Positions 57,368 to 64,000 of a stretch of DNA of 64,000 bases are shown in pieces. The first letter of the stretch is position 1; each line of letters begins with the position of its first letter. A program made the position numbers and the translations under genes. The stretch comes from Calonectria ilicicola (taxonomy: Eukaryota > Ascomycota > Sordariomycetes > Hypocreales > Nectriaceae). The stretch is taken from the NCBI GenBank assembly GCA_020809705.1, contig CP085835.1:3658001-3722000 (forward strand). The letters are read 5' to 3'. The notes under the pieces were generated by a model. The model worked only from the letters and a program-made list of their open reading frames with translations, made no database searches and was not told the origin of the DNA.

Positions 57368-58816
57368 TCATATGTACCTTTGAGCCTTGTCCTGCTGCAT
57401 CCTGTAGCTTGTTGTAATCATGACGTCGGTCGAGCCCATTCTTCGTATCCCGCTGCCCTCCCACTCCGATAAGCCATCCTCACTATCAGGTGCCCGTCTT
57501 GTCCTATAGTACCATCCGGAGAGTGACTCATCAGGACTTGGCGGTAGAGGCTTATGTAAATCGTCGGAACCAGCACTCGGGCTGTATGGTTGACTGATGA
57601 CAATGCATCGTTCTGGGCGCTTGGGCGGTGCGAGGGTAAACCTTCTCTCGTGGCGGATTTCTTGTCGACTCGACTGACTCGTTAGATCGTGTAATTGCCA
57701 CCGTGACCGAGAGCCTCGCGGAAGGTTGGAATCGTGAGCTTCGGATGGACTCCACCATGACTGTCCAAGCTTCTTGCCTAATACTCGGAGAAGAGGTCGG
57801 AGAGTAGCAAGACTGCTGGCAGTAATGGCTAGTCCTTGCTCCATGGACGACCAGATGCCAATGTCTACAGTAGCCCCTATCAACATATTAGCAAGCATCA
57901 AGCATCCCTGGGTCTTCAGTGTTGACGTACAGAGAAAATCAGGATCCCTAAACTTTTCCACGTAGGCAAACCGAGCCACCACGGCTATACTCGCCCTACA
58001 GAATTATAAGAATGATTCCAAGTAGATATGGGAGATACTAACAAGAAACCCATGGATAGTATGGGAGATAGAATGGCCTTCTTCTGCCAGGACATGTTGA
58101 GATTCCACACAAGCAGCAAGGCAACAAGTGCCAAAGTAAAATCAGATATAAAGCTCAGTGTGCTGTTAAAGTATGTGAGAGCAGTGATGACATTTATGTC
58201 GATGCAAACTCCACCCGGTTGTAGTCGATCCCAGAAATAGGACACAGGTTGACATTGGAAAGCACCAACAAAGGCAAAACTTATCATGCTGACCACATTA
58301 ATTCCAGCCGTTCCGTATATGAGCCAAGTATCTAGCTTGGTGACAACGACTCGAAGGAGAAATAAAGCGATAGAAATCTTTGCCGTAATCATAGTGACGG
58401 CAAATAGGATAGTAGATATCCACCAGTACTACCGCATGGTAAGAAAGTCTTGTCATTCTAATGTTCACTAGACACACATACCTTCAAGGCAATGACAATG
58501 TCATCGTACTCCAAATCTATCAAGTGCCTCCCTGTGCCATGTATGACCCCAAGGTGCCCACATATTGTGTAGAATGTAAAGGATAGCTCAAGCAAATGTT
58601 AGCTTCTGCCGGTTGCACATATTGCAGTGCCGAGCAGGAACGCACAATGGCAACCACCATGAACCAGTCCTCCACTCCAAAACACTTGACCATGCGCAAT
58701 CTAACGAAGCATCTGAGCGAGGTTGATATTAACGAGGTCGCAAAGAGAGTGTAGCCAATGGCCAGTGACTGCGGACCTCGATTTTCGATTGGTATTGTTG
58801 TTGGAACCGTTGACAT
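57368..58816 (-). CDS. Fungal rhodopsin-domain integral membrane protein
   Basis: Five exons on the minus strand: 58646-58816, 58482-58586, 58043-58428, 57931-57995, 57368-57876; 411 aa, all in phase. Seven predicted helices: SLAIGYTLFATSLISTSL; GVEDWFMVVAI joined to LSFTFYTICGHLG; YWWISTILFAVTMITAKISI; WLIYGTAGINVVSMISFAFV; YFNSTLSFISDFTLALVALL; MGFLASIAVVARFAYV; and the last with WATVDIGIWSSMEQGLAITA and LATLRPLLR. This is the standard fungal rhodopsin-like domain, found in receptor-like plasma-membrane proteins and in SAT-type cluster genes; ligand unknown. The C-terminal tail (about 150 aa) is hydrophilic, Ser/Pro/Arg-rich and cytosolic, with PPKRPERC and LPPSPDE segments. It is the intact counterpart of the stop-bearing gene at 41277. 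Confidence 0.88.
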
Positions 58817-61800
58817 GATTATTCTGAAAGAACAATTTCGGGTATGGAGAAATATGCAAATCAATTATCAAACCTCGAAAAACCATTATGCACGGGGATT
58901 GTGCCGAGAGGGTCCTTAAATCAATTCTCATTGTCAGGAAATCCATCTGTTTTCCACTTTATGTTTCATTGGGTTCCTATGAATGCAATCGTTTCGGGCT
59001 AAGACGACAAATGAGGAAATACTCATCCTTTCGTGTGCTCGAGTGCATTCTAAACCAACTCCAAGCCCTGTTGCTGATACAAACGTTGGGGAAGGGGGGT
59101 GCATTCAATACTACTTGGATAGCTGCAGTCAGTCTGGCGGCATGGACAAATTGGTCAAAACCGTCAAGGACAAAGAATAGTCCTTTTGTCCTGGATACAT
59201 ACGAGGTTTCATTTTGGGCACCTCTCCTTGCTTGAGCACATCCTTGACTCAACAAGGATTGGTTCGCATCGGGCTGGCCCCATGCATGCTCATTGCTGAT
59301 TTGCTAGACCTTCCGAATACGGCCAGGACCCCGGGAAACTACCGCTGCAATCACTTTAGCTACACGGATCAAGCCAATTCTAACTTTTAAGCTCGAGAAG
59401 ATCTTCATCGGTTACTCATGCCTCGGTACCACTTCCAAGAATAACCAATTCGTATATGCCTCGCCATTACGCGAAAATGAAAACTGATAAAGCAGAATGC
59501 GCATTCTAGTTATCATGATCAACAGGATGCGAATACGACGCAATTATAACCTTAGATAAGACCTACACAGCGTATGCAGGGGTCGTGCATATATTGAAGC
59601 ACGCTGCTGAGGATGAAACCGCCACAATTGCAGTGGCTTCAAAGCCATTCGTCGACGAAAACGAGCTGGTTGTGGCCGTTCGGGACATGTTTCTGAAAAA
59701 GGCATGACTTCCATCACGGGGCCCTATCGGGTTGCTTGGCAGAAGCTCCAACCATCTGACGGACAGGGGTGTAGATTGACGCGATCACATGGCCCATTTG
59801 AGACAATTTCGGTCAACAAATGCAACACCTCCATGCGCATAGGGCCAGGGCCAGGACCAAGATTCTCTCTGCAGTGAAACCTCTCACGTCGATGAGTATT
59901 CCCCTGCCTTGGCCTCAAAAAGCTCGGACACCGGAGGCCGGGACGAAAGCGGTAGCATTCGATGGATCGACAGCGGCACATGCAATGCCAAGGTGAACTA
60001 GCGGAGGCTCTTTCGGAGTTTTTGACTCTATCGTTTTCTTCTTCTTCATCTACCCCGCCTCAACTTCATCAATGACGAGGGGTTGCCCCCCCGTTCACAT
60101 TTACACTAATCTTCACATGCTCGGTAGAAGAAGGAAGTTGAGTCTCGAGGGGAAGGTATCACTCCGCAGCGCCACAATCACGCAGGAAAATAAGATCCGT
60201 ACAGAGGGCAGTCTTGAGAGGTTTCAGTGAGGCCTCCTGGGATATCACACCTGTACAAGCCGTCTTGGTCTGTCCAGCCTCTAGAATTTTTGCCAGCGGC
60301 GGAATCGAACGGCCAACTAGCCGGTAGTTGACTTCATGATGGAGGATTGGGCGAGGTAAGACGGAATGACGGGAAAATGTCAGCACTCTCTTTACGACTC
60401 CCGTTTCTGGTCTGTGTCATATTCTGCGTAGTGGTGGTCTACCTAGGCAAGTATTGCCGAGCTACCTGAGGGAAAAAGTAGACTGTGCCCATTTCAGTGA
60501 ATGTGTCATCAAAACCACCATCTCAACGCATCGTCATGACAGACGTAATCGCACGACGTGGCCGCACCCTCTTCGTGAATATTTTTTCGCTACACTAGAC
60601 GAGTTATTGTGTGGACGACATGACCAATATTTGGTATTGACAAAGGCCGTGATTTACATCGGTGAACGACTCAAGCTCGAGAGTCAGCTGAGACACGCAG
60701 CGAACTACTCCACCAATCACTCATTATTGTTCAATTTTAGGTGGAATTTGGAAATTCAATGACTAACATCTAGATCACAATGAAGATTAGCGCTTCTTGG
60801 TTTCTTCATTGATTTTTTCCTGTTTTGCCTGCACACAATTCTAGCACGATCAGACGAGCGTCGCCTTGACTCTCTATGATTGGAAATGTGATGTAATGCC
60901 AACGCAACCATTGCATTTTCACATTAAATTATTGTAATAGTTTCCCAGACTACATCGATCTTCCTTCATGACTCATAACTCAAATTTATAAACCCAGGGA
61001 CAAATGGCGGGCCAATAATTTGGTACACTTTGAGTATCATCCCATTTCTTCTTTTGATCATTGGTACGGAGACGCCCCTTTACTAAGCAAATGGAATCTT
61101 CTTCAATCATTCGGTTAGATCCAGATTCCATGAAGCAAGCGAAGAAATGAATAGACGGCATTCTTTGGAAAGCTTGTTAGAGTAGATCACAATATATTCA
61201 AGAGCCCTACTTTCCTATTTCAACGCTTGCAGTGCCGTTTCAAATGTATCTTTCAACGACGTATTGGTGTTGGCAGGTTGGCAACTTTCGGGAAGACCAT
61301 GCAAGATAAAGTTCTCTCGATCGCTTCTTCTTTGATGCGCACTATATGTTTGTGCCTCCAACACATGGAACATACTCTCAAGGAGAGAATCATAGGTTTT
61401 TGGTACCCCAACATGTTTTTCAACTATTTCAATTCATTTTTTGCAAATAATGTAGAATTTCGTGCAACGAGTCACCATTCCATTCTCATTTCCATCCATG
61501 AATGAAGAAGGCTCTGTGAAGAACAAAACGGCTGCTAAAAAGGCGCCAGTGATAGTTCAGGGACACTTCAAACGTCGTTAAATTTCCAAGAGCATGTATG
61601 TATTTGGTCTTAGAAAATCCAAAAAAAAAATTGGGTTTCACTTTTGTATTTGGCACTCCCGATCATGCCCTAAGTTGACCGCCTCTCTCTACACGTAGCT
61701 TAGCGACATTAAGGTTTATTTGGCCAGCATCCAAGCGTTTAGACGTGGCTAAGAGGCGAGCCCGAACAGTTGGTTGAGGCGCTCGGTAGTTCAGTGCTAG

Positions 61801-62149
61801 TATGTCGTCCCCATGCTCCATTCAGCAAGGCGAAGCGAGGGCTGAGGCGCCCTCCAACACCAAAAAGCAAATGGCTCGAACCGAGTGGTCGCTATGGCGC
61901 CAAGCTAGGGTAGCGGCGTGGCAAACCGCGAGCTAGCTCGCCACTAGCACCAATGAATCAACGCATGTTGGTGTTCGAGACCATGTCCAAAAAACGCCAT
62001 GGTGCAATTAATTTTCTTTCCCACGTTGTTAGACAAGCCGTCAGGTCAATGCCTCTCCCTTTATATTTATAAGTTCACCCATACTGGCTGTCTGTCTGCA
62101 CATAACCAAATCCAACAATCTTTCCCAGCCAGATACACTTCACTCCTTC
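58817..62149. other. 3.3 kb with one gene fragment only
   Basis: Apart from the orphan C-terminal frame at 59525-59707, nothing supportable. 61740-61950 is GC-richer and contains GAGGCG-like repeats of uncertain nature. Confidence 0.45.
59525..59707 (+). pseudogene. Orphan C-terminal gene fragment
   Basis: 60 open codons ending in TGA at 59705: EYDAIITLDKTYTAYAGVV, HILKHAAEDETATIAVASKP, FVDENELVVAVRDMFLKKA. The alternation of helix and strand looks like the end of a real alpha/beta protein, but no start codon, upstream exon or acceptor was found, and the frame is closed by TGA at 59516. Probably a relic. Family not identified. Confidence 0.35.
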
Positions 62150-63371
62150 ATGATGAAACTCTTCGAGTTCGCGGCTTTGTCGCTATTCGCTCTGCCAGCT
62201 GTGGCAGCCCCTGGCTCTTATCCAATCTGCCCAGTTAACAAATGCCTGAGTTCGGTAAGGTCTACCATGAGCTCATCATGACTATATACTGACCTTGTTT
62301 TAGCTCAATAATGCCCAGGGTCGCCAAAACTGTAAATCATATTTGCAAAAAACAATTATCCCTTGCCCAGCGTATGTCTATCTCAGACTCTTCAACAACA
62401 CCGACTAATTTCTTGACTCTAGAACCGTTTTCAAAACAAAGACAGTGACTATCTCAAAACCTAAAACGGCAACAGCTCTTCAAACGGAGCTCCATGTTCC
62501 GACTAAGACTATTGTTATCTCCAAAACCTCCACTACCACCATCACCAATATTGCGACTGTTGAGACCCCGTCGGAAGTTGTCGAGTATGTCACTGTCACT
62601 GTCCCTGCGACTGTGACAAACCTACCGCAGCGCAAACGAGTGGTCAACCAGAACGCCTGCAAACCAACGACTGTGTCTGCAACAGTCTTGCCATCGTGTG
62701 CTTCTGCTTGCTCAAACGATAAATCCAAGTTTTCTTCAGCATGCTCATGCCTTGGTGTCTCGCCTACAGCCGTTACGGCCAAACAGGCCACAGTGACTTC
62801 CACCATCACACAGACTGTCACATCCGGCACGGCTGTTACCGTCACCAAAATCAAAACGGTCACGTCTGTCTTTACCGATCTCCAGACAACCGTGCTTCCT
62901 GCCACTCTGGAGACAACATTGACGACAACTATTCCATCTCTCTACACCGAACTTTCAACAGTGTCTGTTACCAGTACAACCACTGTTACTGCACCACAGT
63001 GTAGTGGATACAGCATAAAAACGAGCACGAATCAATATCTCGTAAGTGGGGGTCAAACAAATATTTACCTCCAAGCCAGCCATGGTTCTGTATACGAGTT
63101 TCGGGGCGACAATTTGTATCTCCAGGGTACCGACCAATTTTGGCAAGCGAATCCCCAGTATAACCCAACAGGAGTCCAGGTGTTCACCGCCCGTGACGAG
63201 ATGCTTGTTTGTAAAAAGGTCAACACAGGCCTTACGTGTCAATTCGGCACTGAAGCACCCCGAGGCTTTCAGGTCTGCGCAGGTTTTGGTCTCAGTTACC
63301 TCGACATCGGCGACGCTCAATCGAACAGTTGTACTCCCGTCACATTGACGTTAGTTCCGAATTGTGATTAG
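62150..63371 (+). CDS. Thr-rich secreted surface protein, paralog C
   Basis: Exons 62150-62254, 62304-62371, 62423-63371 give 373 aa. Signal peptide MMKLFEFAALSLFALPAVAA; Cys region CPVNKC, then NCKSYLQKTIIPCP; Thr/Val/Lys repeats; dibasic QRKR before VVNQNAC; KFSSACSCLG motif; second repeat; and a C-terminal domain from APQCSGYSIK with SVYEFRGDNLYLQG and four further Cys. Exon 2 (68 nt) and both intron phases equal those of paralog B at 20332-21624. The C-terminal half is the most diverged part among the three. A Kex2-like cut at KR would split it into a mucin-like N-part and a Cys-bearing C-part. Extracellular or wall role inferred; function unknown. Confidence 0.87.
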
Positions 63372-64000
63372 GATATTTTGTACATTGCTCTGAAATTAGA
63401 CATAGATTAGGTTACTTCGTACCTTTATCACAGCTTACCTAATTCCATAAACCCCCACACAGTTTAATTTATTCAACTTTTTTATTGCAGCCTTTGCCCA
63501 TTTTTTTTTCTGTGTGCGCTATTCAAACAACTTGCTTTTAAAATGGATCCATTGGTTACGGCCTGGACCACGATGTAATAAAAGTAGTGTGGTGGAAGGT
63601 TCATGGAGGTTGGAAACGCTCAAATGTTCCGCTATGGATCTCGTGCTTTAATATGAGCTAATCATCACCAAAATTACCTATATGCCTCTTACATCACGCC
63701 TTGCCAAAATTCAACTCGGACTGGCACCCCATACAAATGATCCGCATGGTTGTGTCTGCAAGACATGGGCAAATGAGTTACCTTGATGTCCCCTTTCTCT
63801 TGAATATTCACTCTGGCCTGAGTGACAAATGGCTTTGCGCGGGTCATTAAAGGATTCTTCATCTATAGCGCAACGCATTTTCGACTAGCTTAATTAAGAC
63901 TCTTACTATAGAGTTCTAGCTTGTATTTAAACACAATTTCAACGGTTCTTGTTAGCAGGCAGGATCAGGCGTGCCAGTTGGAATAATGCCACACTAGGTA
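63372..64000. other. 3' flank, nothing supported
   Basis: No credible frame to the end of the window. Confidence 0.5.

Noticed and set aside
1..64000. CRISPR arrays, operons, ribosome binding sites
   Set aside because: Eukaryotic sequence with spliceosomal introns; no spaced direct repeats of CRISPR type seen.

Overview
The window comes from a filamentous ascomycete. Genes carry short introns (mostly 45-115 nt, GT..AG, often with a CTAAC-like branch point). One transposon is AT-rich and ORF-free, as expected after repeat-induced point mutation (RIP). Protein families such as Goodbye-NACHT STAND, fungal rhodopsin-domain membrane proteins and Thr-rich secreted proteins with KR sites fit Pezizomycotina, perhaps Sordariomycetes (inference). 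Gene models were spliced by hand from splice signals and frame continuity; no similarity search was run, so family names rest on recognised motifs.

Layout. 0-5.5 kb: a DUF1993 gene, a degraded hAT element (1434-4515) with perfect TIRs and an 8-bp target duplication, and a damaged BTB/POZ gene. 6-10.3 kb (minus): a STAND (NLR-like) gene cut by an in-frame stop. 12.8-21.6 kb: two Thr-rich secreted proteins around an atypical SDR and an amidase. 22.4-28.2 kb: a frame-disrupted 2EXR gene, tRNA-Gln and unrecognised genes. 29.6-34.5 kb: tRNA-Glu with an intron, a 61-aa cysteine-rich secreted peptide, a berberine-bridge-type FAD oxidase and a secreted beta-sandwich-like protein. 35.4-38.3 kb: a cofilin-like gene and an actin-like gene, divergently transcribed from a 623-bp intergenic region. 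38.7-46.5 kb: secreted cysteine-rich and Gly/Ala-rich proteins, a stop-bearing rhodopsin-domain gene and an unrecognised gene. 47.2-54.2 kb: valyl-tRNA synthetase, a small hypothetical gene and a disordered repeat protein with ten basic-Ser-x-Pro sites. 57.4-58.8 kb: an intact rhodopsin-domain gene. 62.1-63.4 kb: a third Thr-rich secreted paralog.

How it fits together. This is not an operon-like pathway. Two themes stand out. First, many secreted or surface proteins, including three members of one Thr-rich, KR-site-containing family with the same two 5' intron positions. Second, a diverged actin and a diverged cofilin sharing one intergenic region; actin and cofilin are obligate physical partners, so co-regulation of an alternative filament module is a reasonable hypothesis. 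Several genes carry single stop lesions, some consistent with C-to-T change, next to a RIP-like element. Long stretches (10.3-12.8, 39.3-41.3, 54.2-57.4, 58.8-62.1 kb) hold no gene I can support.
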